Shown here piece by piece: positions 1 through 5,213 of a stretch of 9,109 nucleotides of DNA (positions within the stretch are counted from its first letter, which is position 1; every line of letters starts with the position of its first letter). This stretch comes from an uncultured Clostridia bacterium (lineage in GTDB: Bacteria; Bacillota_A; Clostridia; Christensenellales; Aristaeellaceae). The translations under genes were made by a program, and so were the position numbers. The stretch lies in contig CAMVBO010000045.1 in NCBI GenBank assembly GCA_947165745.1, positions 1 through 9,109 of the forward strand, given 5' to 3'. The notes beneath the pieces are model-generated. The model was not told the origin of the DNA and made no database searches. It saw only the letters and a list, made by a program, of their open reading frames with translations.

Positions 1-51
1 AATGACCGCAAAGACGCTTACTACTCTTTTCGTCCCGGTTTCTGTGAAGTT
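1..51 (-). promoter_or_regulatory. Start of a leftward 5' leader, possibly a T-box riboswitch (truncated)
   Basis: This stretch would be the first roughly 50 nt of the transcript driven by the minus-strand promoter at 58-86. Read on the minus strand it contains GACGAAAAGAGTAGTAAGCG (34 down to 15). The GA-rich run followed by AGTAGTAA resembles the beginning of stem I in T-box leaders, which sit just downstream of sigma-A promoters ahead of aminoacyl-tRNA synthetase or amino-acid genes in Firmicutes. The specifier loop, antiterminator (T-box motif) and downstream gene would all lie outside the window, so this rests on a short resemblance only. It could equally be an ordinary 5' UTR. Confidence 0.33.
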
Positions 52-57
52 GGTGAC

Positions 58-86
58 ATTATAGAGCAAAATTCCGGGTCTGTCAA
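58..86 (-). promoter_or_regulatory. Consensus sigma-A promoter firing leftward out of the window
   Basis: On the minus strand there is a perfect -35 TTGACA (plus-strand TGTCAA at 81-86), a 17-bp spacer (64-80) and a perfect -10 TATAAT (plus-strand ATTATA at 58-63). Transcription would begin near position 51 and run leftward, so the neighbouring gene beyond the left edge is probably divergent from the spoVA operon and expressed in vegetative cells. No start codon with a ribosome binding site is evident in the 50 bp left, consistent with a long leader. Confidence 0.72.
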
Positions 87-199
87 GCCCTTTTCCAAAT
101 TATTTTTTAAATGGTTCCGGGAATGTTCGGTTTTTGTGCGCTGCCGTATGTTTCGCGTGATACATAATCCGCCGCGCCGCCTCAAGATTGACGGCGAAA

Positions 200-228
200 T
201 CATATTTTCCCCGCGCCGGGGCATACTA
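200..228 (+). promoter_or_regulatory. Predicted sigma-G-type promoter of the spoVA operon
   Basis: CATACTA at 222-228 matches the -10 element recognised by the forespore sigma factor sigma-G. CATA at 201-204, preceded by T instead of the preferred G, fits the -35 element with a 17-bp spacer. The start point would fall near 235, about 25 nt before the first ORF and 11 nt before its Shine-Dalgarno sequence. spoVA operons in Bacillus and Clostridia are known to be sigma-G dependent, so the position is as expected. The rest of the intergenic region (87-199) shows no gene that I can support. Confidence 0.65.
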
Positions 229-259
229 TCGGCATCAATCCATTTGGGGAGGACAATCT

Positions 260-385
260 ATGGACAGACGACAGCAGCCGCCCACGGCCTCGGAGCCGGA
301 CATCGCGGCCCGGGTGACGGAGGTTCGCACTGCGGAGCGCTCCCAGGCGCACCAGCAGCGAAACGAGCGGGAGGTGATCGCATGA
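260..385 (+). CDS. Small hydrophilic ORF leading the spoVA operon (41 aa, unknown)
   Basis: I do not recognise this product. The ORF begins with ATG at 260, placed 6 nt after a strong Shine-Dalgarno sequence, GGGGAGGA (246-253), and about 25 nt downstream of the predicted sigma-G start point. Its TGA overlaps the spoVAC start as ATGA (382-385), so the two would be translationally coupled. The 41 residues are strongly hydrophilic, rich in Gln, Arg, Glu and Ala, with no membrane segment, signal peptide or Cys; an alpha-helical or disordered peptide is likely. Position, ribosome binding site and overlap argue that it is translated. It could be a forespore-specific small protein or simply a leader peptide that sets spoVAC translation. 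The canonical clostridial operon starts directly with spoVAC. Confidence 0.6.
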   Translation: MDRRQQPPTASEPDIAARVTEVRTAERSQAHQQRNEREVIA

Positions 386-840
386 GCCGGCAGCCCTTCA
401 CCCCAGATGAGTACAAGGAATTGGTGCATCGAATGACGCCGCCCAGCCGGATGCTGCGGGGTTACTGGCGGGCGTTCTGGGTCGGCGGACTGATCTGCGC
501 GCTGGGCCAGGCGCTGACGCTTTGGGCGGAAAAGCTGAACCTGGGCGAGATCACCGCGCCGATGTTCACCACCAGTGTGCTGGTGTTCGTGGGCACCACG
601 CTGACGGGCATCGGTGTTTACGACGTGATCGGCAAGTACGCCGGGGCGGGCTCCGCCATCCCCGTGACGGGCTTTGCCAACAGCATGGCGGCCCCGGCCA
701 TCGAATTCCAGCGGGAGGGCGCGATCATGGGCGTGGGCGCCCGGTTGTTCACGCTGGCGGGGCCGGTGCTGGTATACGGCATCGCCTCGTCGGTGCTGGT
801 GGGCGTCGTCTATTGGCTGATAAAGGGGTGGGTGCTGTGA
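382..840 (+). CDS. spoVAC: Stage V sporulation protein AC (SpoVAC)
   Basis: SpoVAC is an integral inner forespore-membrane protein of the channel that carries dipicolinic acid (DPA) into the spore and releases it at germination; B. subtilis SpoVAC has been reported to act as a mechanosensitive channel. The 152 residues match the usual family length of about 150. A soluble N-terminus with the typical PxEYxxLV-like start precedes hydrophobic segments at about 31-48, 62-82 and 122-148. Two family signatures are visible, VGGLICALGQ (34-43) and YAGAGSAIPVTGF (86-98), and both recur in SpoVAE, showing that the two are related. The ATG at 382 was chosen because GGAGGTGAT (370-378) lies just before it; a longer in-frame extension back to 136 has no such support. 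It overlaps the small upstream ORF by ATGA and spoVAD by GTGA. Confidence 0.95.
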   Translation: MSRQPFTPDEYKELVHRMTPPSRMLRGYWRAFWVGGLICALGQALTLWAEKLNLGEITAPMFTTSVLVFVGTTLTGIGVYDVIGKYAGAGSAIPVTGFANSMAAPAIEFQREGAIMGVGARLFTLAGPVLVYGIASSVLVGVVYWLIKGWVL

Positions 841-1853
841 GCCGCGCGGGAAGCCAGACCTTTATTTACGACCGCCCGCCCGTAATCGCCGCCCATCGCA
901 GCATCGCCGGGCCCAAGGAGGGCAAGGGGCCGCTGGCGGCCTGGTTCGACACGATCCTGGAGGACGATCTGCTCGGCCAGAAGAGCTGGGAGCTGGCGGA
1001 GATGGAGATGGTGCGCCGCTGCGTGCAGGGCGCGCTGAACGATGCCCACGTCCCGGACGAACAGGCCCAGGCTATGCTGGGCGGCGATTTGAACAACCAG
1101 ATCATCGCCTCGTCCTTCGCGGCCCGGGCGCTGGGCGTGCCCTTCATCGGGCTCTACGGCGCGTGCAGCACCTTTGTGCAAGCGCTGGTGATCGGCTCGG
1201 CGCTGATCTCCGGCGGCTATCTGGACAACGCCGTGTGCGTGGCCTCCAGCCACTATTCCACCGCCGCGCGCCAGTTTCGCTTCCCGCTGGAGCTGGGCAA
1301 CCAGCGCCCGCCCCAGGCCAGCTGGACGGCCACGGCATGCGGCTGCGCGCTGCTGGTATCAGGCGACGATCATCCCGGCCTGCGCGTCGTCAGCGGCACG
1401 GTGGGCCGGATCATCGACCTGAACATCTCCGACGCCAACCACATGGGGGCGGCGATGGCCCCGGCGGTATTTGACTGCATCGCGGCACACCTTGCGGACA
1501 CGGGCCGATCCGCCGACGATTACGACCTGATCGCCACCGGCGATTTGGGCTGGATCGGCAGGGACCTGCTGCTGGAGCTGGCCAGCGCGGCGGATCTGTC
1601 GCTTCCGCCGGACAGGCTGATCGACTGCGGCGCCAGTCTGTTCTATCAGGAGCAGGACGCCCACGCCGGGGGCAGCGGCTGCGGCTGCGTGGCCAGCGTG
1701 GGCTGCGGCTGGCTGATGAAGCGGCTGGAGGCCGGGGACATCAACCGCCTTCTGCTGGTGGGCAGCGGGGCCATGTTCTCCCCCACCAGCAGCCAGCAGG
1801 CCCAAAGCGTGCCGGGCATCGCCTACGCCGCGTGCCTGGAGAGGAGGGATTGA
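837..1853 (+). CDS. spoVAD: Stage V sporulation protein AD (SpoVAD), DPA-binding
   Basis: SpoVAD is the soluble, membrane-associated SpoVA subunit with a thiolase / ketoacyl-ACP-synthase-III-like fold; in B. subtilis it binds DPA directly and is needed for DPA uptake into the forespore. Starting at GTG 837 the product is 338 residues, the normal family length. The N-terminal SQTFIYDRPPVI, the GLYGACSTF stretch around residue 105-113 (the position of the ancestral thiolase active-site Cys) and the Gly/Cys-rich AGGSGCGC segment are typical of SpoVAD. The GTG overlaps the spoVAC TGA (838-840) and is preceded by AAGGGGTG (823-830), giving translational coupling. A 443-codon reading from 522 only extends into spoVAC in another frame and was rejected. 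Confidence 0.96.
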   Translation: MSRAGSQTFIYDRPPVIAAHRSIAGPKEGKGPLAAWFDTILEDDLLGQKSWELAEMEMVRRCVQGALNDAHVPDEQAQAMLGGDLNNQIIASSFAARALGVPFIGLYGACSTFVQALVIGSALISGGYLDNAVCVASSHYSTAARQFRFPLELGNQRPPQASWTATACGCALLVSGDDHPGLRVVSGTVGRIIDLNISDANHMGAAMAPAVFDCIAAHLADTGRSADDYDLIATGDLGWIGRDLLLELASAADLSLPPDRLIDCGASLFYQEQDAHAGGSGCGCVASVGCGWLMKRLEAGDINRLLLVGSGAMFSPTSSQQAQSVPGIAYAACLERRD

Positions 1854-2222
1854 ATGGACATGGTATGGCTGTTTGTCAAGGCATTCGTGGTGGGCGGGCT
1901 GATCTGCGATATCGGCCAGCTGCTGATCATGAACACCAAGCTGACCAACGCCCGCATATTGGTGCTGTTCGTCACCTCCGGCGTGTTCCTGACGGCGCTG
2001 GGCCTCTACAAGCCGCTGGTGGACTTCGCCGGGGCCGGCGCCACCGTGCCGCTGACGGGCTTCGGCTACTCGCTGGCCATGGGGGCCATCGAGGCCGTGA
2101 ACCGCTACGGCTTCTGGGGCGCGTTCGTGGGCGGCATCAGCCGCACCGCCGCCGGCATCACCGCCGCCGTGGTGTTCGGGCTGTTGAACGCGCTGATCTT
2201 CAAGCCCCACGCGAAGCCGTGA
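1854..2222 (+). CDS. spoVAE: Stage V sporulation protein AE (SpoVAE/SpoVAEb)
   Basis: This small integral membrane protein completes the conserved SpoVAC-AD-AE core that handles DPA in the forespore membrane. The 122 residues match the SpoVAEb-type family (about 115-125). VGGLICDIGQ (13-22) and FAGAGATVPLTGF (58-70) mirror the equivalent motifs in SpoVAC, evidence of paralogy; hydrophobic stretches lie at about 4-25, 35-52, 70-95 and 98-115. The gene follows the spoVAD stop with no gap; GAGGAGGG (1841-1848) sits 5 nt before ATG 1854. A second in-frame ATG at 1860 is possible but less well spaced. It is the last gene of the operon: a strong hairpin begins 4 nt after its stop, so spoVAF or gerA-type genes are not co-transcribed here. 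Confidence 0.94.
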   Translation: MDMVWLFVKAFVVGGLICDIGQLLIMNTKLTNARILVLFVTSGVFLTALGLYKPLVDFAGAGATVPLTGFGYSLAMGAIEAVNRYGFWGAFVGGISRTAAGITAAVVFGLLNALIFKPHAKP

Positions 2223-2226
2223 AAAC

Positions 2227-2254
2227 GGGACTGCTTCAATCGTGAAGCAGTCCC
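2227..2254. terminator. Bidirectional hairpin terminator between spoVAE and the secreted-protein gene
   Basis: GGGACTGCTTCA (2227-2238) pairs perfectly over 12 bp with TGAAGCAGTCCC (2243-2254) around an ATCG loop. Rightward it is followed by a pyrimidine-rich tract ending in TTTT (2267-2270); leftward it is followed by GTTTTC. It sits between the stops of convergent genes (2222 and 2270), so it probably serves both. Confidence 0.85.
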
Positions 2255-2269
2255 CTGTCATTCTCCTTT

Positions 2270-4813
2270 TTACGGCACCACTTTGATCGTGATCGTGGCC
2301 TTCTTCTTGCCCTTCGCGGTGGTCACGGTGATCTTGACCTTGCCCTTCTTCTTCGCGGTCACAACGCCGTTCTTGTCCACGGTGGCAATCTTTTTGTTAC
2401 CGCTCTTCCACGTTACGCCGCTCTGCGCCGTGGCCGGCTTTAGCACCGCGCCCAGCGGCAGCGTCTGGCCCACCTTCACCGTCTTCGTCGCGCTGGTGAT
2501 GCTCACGCCCGTGGGCTTGTACGGGTCCACCACCTTCACGATCACCGTGGCCTTTTTCTTCTTGTTGCTGGTGCTCACCGTGATCGTGGCCTTGCCCTCG
2601 GTCTTCGCCGTCACGATACCGCTACCATCCACGGTGGCGACCTTCTTCTTTGAGGACTTGTAGCCCTTCACCGTCACCTTGGCCGTTGTGGCGAACTGGG
2701 GTGTCAGCTGGAACTGCTCGCCGATATTGACAGTGATCGTTCCGTTCTTTCCCTTCTTGGCCAGGTTACTGCCAGGATAAACCTTCCGGTCAATCGCGGT
2801 CTGCGGCGTGATCCACGCACCGCACACCGAGCACTTCGTACCGTCTGTCTGCCCCGCTTTTGCGTACGTCGCCGCGTAACCCTTTACGGTCACGGGGGTG
2901 TGGCCTTTCTTGGCAATGGTCTGCTGCTTCGTGATCCACTCGCCGCACACCGAGCACTTCGTGCCGTCTGTAAGACCCGTGGCGGTGCAGGTCGCGGCCT
3001 TGCCCTTGACGGTGACAGGCGTATGTGCCTTCTTTGCGATGGTCTGCTGCTTCGTGATCCACTCACCGCAGACGGAGCACTTCGTGCCGTCCGTCAGGCC
3101 TGTGGCGGTGCAGGTCGCGGCCTTGCCCTTGACAATTATCGGCGTATGATTGTGTTCCGTTCCATATACAGACACAACAAACTTGACCTTAGCGCTGTCA
3201 TTTGTAGTCCATTCAGGCACATCTGCATTAACTGCTCCAACATACGCCCAATATGTGCCACTTGACATACGCTTTTTGAACGATGTCGACTTGCCAACGC
3301 TGTCTGTTGTGAGTAAAATGCCATTCGAGTCACATATATGTAAATCATAGTAAGTCGTATTGTTGGTTGCATTCCACGAAAACTCAACATCATTCTTGTC
3401 ATTTGTCGCTTTCACAGAAAGCGTAGGTTTATCTGGATAGGGATAGCTATTCTTTATAGTAAAACTGACACGTTCACTATCATTCCATTTCCATTCATTT
3501 GCATATGAGTTTACTGCACCTACATATGCAGTATACTTTCCTGATTTTAAAATGACAGAATACTGAGTATTCATATAGATCGTTGCTTCGATAACTTTGC
3601 TATCATTTGAATCAAGTATATGAATGTCATAATGATCTGCATTAGCTACTCTTTTCCAAGTAAATACCGTTTCATGTTGGTTATCAGTCGCAGCTACTGA
3701 TATTGCAGGCTTCCCCGGAATAGCATTGCGCTCTGAAACTCCAAACAATACATAATCGCTGTCCTTTGATTTCCATGGGTCAGCATTTGTATTTACAGCA
3801 CCCACATAGACATAGTATAGACCCACAGGTAGGCTCGCAGTATAAGATGTTTCCTTACCCGTTGTGCCGTCTAATACTGTGTTTCCTTGGAGATCACGGA
3901 TATGAATGTCATAATAGGATGTATTATTCCCTGCTGCCCAAGAAAACAATGTGGATTGCCCGTTATTTGTTGGCGAGACTGACACTTCCGGTTGATCTGG
4001 AACAGCATTATATTCTTCCTTTTTGTATTCTGGTGCATTCGGCCACTTAATGTACTTGATATTTGGGTATTTCCCCGACATTTCGCTGCAAAAGCTGTCC
4101 CACGTCCATGTTTTTTCGCGAACTGCACCATCCCAATTATCAAATGTTGTAAAACCACTGCTGCTTTTTGCCACCAAAATCAAATTGTGCCCATAATTGT
4201 GAGTTGCGCAACCATCACCATTCCAGTTTGTACATTCTGGATTACAAGCCGTAATCCTGATGGATGATCCCAACTCGGATGCGCCTATAAATGCACGGAT
4301 GTGATCTGATGTAAGCGTTCTTTCGTTAGAAGAAAGGTTGCGAAGAAAATTGGCACCTGGCTTGGCTGATCCATTGAAATCAGAGCCAAAGCGAACGCCC
4401 CAGATGATGTAATAGATTTGATTGGCATATTCCCAGCACTGTCCATTGCCGGGAGACGCAACAGAGTTTGCGGCAACCGTCTTTCCGTGAATGTTATAGG
4501 TATTATATGATTGTGGTGCTGCCATCACCATAAACGCGCCGTCTTCACTTTCATAGCTGTCTTCTTCATCCCACGCAAAACCTGCATACCTGTCCGATCC
4601 CACAGGAATCGAGGTATCTTCATCTCCCGAAGACTCTTCGTCCTCCAGAACCGCGTCTCCAATGGTGAACTCCTCGACTTCCTCGGGGGCTTCTTCCCAC
4701 TCGTATTCTTCTTCGTAGAATACTCCATCTTCCACAACTGCTTCCGCCCACGCGCCGAGCAGCAGCGCACCGGCAAGCAGCATCGCCAACAGGCTCACCC
4801 AAAGCTTCTTCAT
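2270..4813 (-). CDS. Secreted mosaic protein: papain-like domain, FnIII-like, Cys-repeat and BIG2 domains (847 aa)
   Basis: Predicted exported cell-surface or extracellular protein of unknown substrate. ATG 4813 is preferred over the in-frame ATG at 4828 because GGAGGT (4821-4826) lies 7 nt before it. Order: signal peptide (1 to about 25, MKK plus a Leu/Ala-rich core, cleavage near AWA-EA); a very acidic Glu/Asp stretch (about 27-95), perhaps a propeptide; a papain-like (CHAP/C39-like) domain (about 120-262) with GQCWEYA (Cys126), YGHNLILVA (His209) and FDNWD (Asp225/Asn226) as candidate catalytic residues; three FnIII-like repeats (about 274-360, 367-454, 462-547), each ending in a YVGAVN-type strand; three 41-residue Cys repeats (556-678); and two Lys-rich BIG2 (bacterial Ig-like) domains (about 690-847). 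No LPXTG, SLH or C-terminal membrane anchor is seen. The part encoding the catalytic and FnIII domains is AT-rich (hand count 32% GC at 3541-3600) whereas the repeat region is GC-rich (70% at 2941-3000). The domain calls are from motifs; the enzymatic activity is an inference. Confidence 0.85.
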   Translation of the reverse strand: MKKLWVSLLAMLLAGALLLGAWAEAVVEDGVFYEEEYEWEEAPEEVEEFTIGDAVLEDEESSGDEDTSIPVGSDRYAGFAWDEEDSYESEDGAFMVMAAPQSYNTYNIHGKTVAANSVASPGNGQCWEYANQIYYIIWGVRFGSDFNGSAKPGANFLRNLSSNERTLTSDHIRAFIGASELGSSIRITACNPECTNWNGDGCATHNYGHNLILVAKSSSGFTTFDNWDGAVREKTWTWDSFCSEMSGKYPNIKYIKWPNAPEYKKEEYNAVPDQPEVSVSPTNNGQSTLFSWAAGNNTSYYDIHIRDLQGNTVLDGTTGKETSYTASLPVGLYYVYVGAVNTNADPWKSKDSDYVLFGVSERNAIPGKPAISVAATDNQHETVFTWKRVANADHYDIHILDSNDSKVIEATIYMNTQYSVILKSGKYTAYVGAVNSYANEWKWNDSERVSFTIKNSYPYPDKPTLSVKATNDKNDVEFSWNATNNTTYYDLHICDSNGILLTTDSVGKSTSFKKRMSSGTYWAYVGAVNADVPEWTTNDSAKVKFVVSVYGTEHNHTPIIVKGKAATCTATGLTDGTKCSVCGEWITKQQTIAKKAHTPVTVKGKAATCTATGLTDGTKCSVCGEWITKQQTIAKKGHTPVTVKGYAATYAKAGQTDGTKCSVCGAWITPQTAIDRKVYPGSNLAKKGKNGTITVNIGEQFQLTPQFATTAKVTVKGYKSSKKKVATVDGSGIVTAKTEGKATITVSTSNKKKKATVIVKVVDPYKPTGVSITSATKTVKVGQTLPLGAVLKPATAQSGVTWKSGNKKIATVDKNGVVTAKKKGKVKITVTTAKGKKKATITIKVVP
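2780..3148 (-). repeat. Three tandem 123-bp coding repeats (41-aa Cys-pair module)
   Basis: Three head-to-tail units inside the secreted-protein gene lie at 3026-3148, 2903-3025 and 2780-2902 in translation order. Each unit starts with HTP and carries the core TDGTKCSVCG. Units 1 and 2 are almost identical in protein, differing only at residues 4-5 and the last residue, and their DNA shares exact tracts of 26 and 32 bp, with most other interior differences at silent positions. Unit 3 is diverged: the first Cys of AATCTATG is replaced (AATYAKAG) while the CSVCG pair is kept. Similar His/Cys-rich modules are common in surface proteins of gut Firmicutes; metal binding through the Cys pair is possible but unproven. 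Confidence 0.93.
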
Positions 4814-4855
4814 ATTCTCAACCTCCATTGCATATGGATCTATTAGCTAAGTTAC

Positions 4856-4884
4856 ATTATAGGACATATTGTCCTATTTGTCAA
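4856..4884 (-). promoter_or_regulatory. Perfect sigma-A promoter of the secreted-protein gene
   Basis: On the minus strand there is TTGACA (plus-strand TGTCAA, 4879-4884), a 17-bp spacer (4862-4878) and TATAAT (plus-strand ATTATA, 4856-4861). The start point would be near 4849, giving a leader of about 35 nt with the GGAGGT ribosome binding site. Such a strong promoter normally implies a need for repression, which the embedded palindrome could supply. Confidence 0.88.
4859..4877. promoter_or_regulatory. Palindromic operator inside the promoter spacer
   Basis: ATAGGACA (4859-4866), a TAT centre (4867-4869) and TGTCCTAT (4870-4877) form a perfect 8-bp-arm palindrome. It covers nearly the whole -35/-10 spacer and overlaps three bases of the -10 box of the minus-strand promoter. 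The adjacent XRE-family regulator (start at 4919) is the obvious candidate to bind it as a dimer and block RNA polymerase. Binding is inferred; the palindrome itself is seen directly. Confidence 0.75.
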
Positions 4885-4908
4885 GTAATCTGCGGGCAGA
4901 ATTATATT
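4878..4908 (+). promoter_or_regulatory. Weak candidate promoter for the XRE regulator gene
   Basis: TTGTCA (4878-4883) and TATATT (4903-4908) could form a sigma-A promoter with a long 19-bp spacer. Its -35 would overlap the -35 of the opposite-strand promoter and abut the palindrome, which would allow autoregulation. Start would be near 4915, only a few nt before ATG 4919. The spacing is poor, so this is a tentative call. Confidence 0.25.
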
Positions 4909-4918
4909 GGTGATTGAT

Positions 4919-5131
4919 ATGCAAAACAACCTTCGTAAGCTGCGCAAAGAGCGCGGTCTGACCCAGATCGCCCTACAAATGAAAACGGGCATCGACCAAT
5001 CGCTGATTTCAAAATTTGAGATTGGCGAACGCATTCCGCCAACCGACGTGCTTATCATTCTTGCAGATTTTTACAATGTCAGCATCGACTATCTGCTTGG
5101 GCGAACCGACAAGCCGGAGGTCAACCATTGA
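4919..5131 (+). CDS. XRE-family (Cro/CI-type) HTH transcriptional regulator, 70 aa
   Basis: This is a single-domain DNA-binding protein. Almost the whole length is a Cro/CI helix-turn-helix: LRKLRKERGLTQIALQMKTG leads into the recognition helix DQSLISKFEIGERIPP, followed by the closing helices LADFYNVSIDYLLGRTD, the usual end of this family. No ligand-binding or protease domain is attached, so it probably acts as a simple dimeric repressor. ATG 4919 gives the standard N-terminus MQNNLRKLR, with GGTGAT (4909-4914) as a weak ribosome binding site; in-frame TTG 4907 and GTG 4910 are alternatives adding four or three residues. It is divergent from the secreted-protein gene and lies beside the palindrome in that gene's promoter, so control of that gene, and possibly of itself, is likely. 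Its stop codon overlaps the base of its own terminator. Confidence 0.9.
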   Translation: MQNNLRKLRKERGLTQIALQMKTGIDQSLISKFEIGERIPPTDVLIILADFYNVSIDYLLGRTDKPEVNH

Positions 5132-5153
5132 CAAGCCGAAAGGCTTGTTTTTT
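5131..5153 (+). terminator. Rho-independent terminator of the XRE regulator gene
   Basis: CAAGCC (5132-5137) pairs with GGCTTG (5142-5147) around a GAAA tetraloop, with one more A-T pair at the base, and runs directly into TTTTTT (5148-5153). The hairpin begins at the last base of the regulator's TGA. Confidence 0.9.
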
Positions 5154-5160
5154 GCACAAG

Positions 5161-5192
5161 AAAGAGCGAAGGCAATGAAGCCTTCGCTCTTT
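5161..5192 (-). terminator. Hairpin terminator for the leftward RNA methyltransferase gene
   Basis: AAAGAGCGAAGGC (5161-5173) pairs perfectly over 13 bp with GCCTTCGCTCTTT (5180-5192) around a 6-nt loop. On the minus strand the right side of the stem ends in TTTCTTGTG, a modest U-tract. It lies 21 bp beyond the stop of the leftward TrmH-family gene (5214), with a small GGGA/TCCC hairpin (5201-5214) between. It could also act rightward as backup to the terminator at 5131-5153. Confidence 0.72.
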
Positions 5193-5213
5193 GCAGGACA
5201 GGGAAGGATGTCC

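Noticed and set aside
72..121. Direct repeat TTCCGGG (72-78 and 115-121) as a possible operator pair
   Set aside because: Two 7-bp copies 43 bp apart are weak evidence in a GC-rich genome, and they have no clear relation to either promoter.
136..381. In-frame N-terminal extension of spoVAC
   Set aside because: There is no ribosome binding site at 136, the stretch crosses the predicted promoter, and the product would far exceed the family length of about 150 residues; the 382 start has GGAGGTGAT just upstream.
522..836. In-frame N-terminal extension of spoVAD to 443 codons
   Set aside because: The extra part is out-of-frame spoVAC sequence (Gly/Arg/His-rich); GTG 837 gives exactly the usual 338-residue protein with a ribosome binding site.
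1359..2261. 300-codon minus-strand ORF across spoVAD and spoVAE
   Set aside because: It is antisense to two well-identified genes, with the low-complexity His/Gln/Ala/Gly make-up typical of GC-rich shadow frames and no ribosome binding site support.
2780..3148. CRISPR-like array from the regularly spaced repeats
   Set aside because: The units are 123 bp head-to-tail with no spacers and encode protein repeats in frame with the flanking domains.
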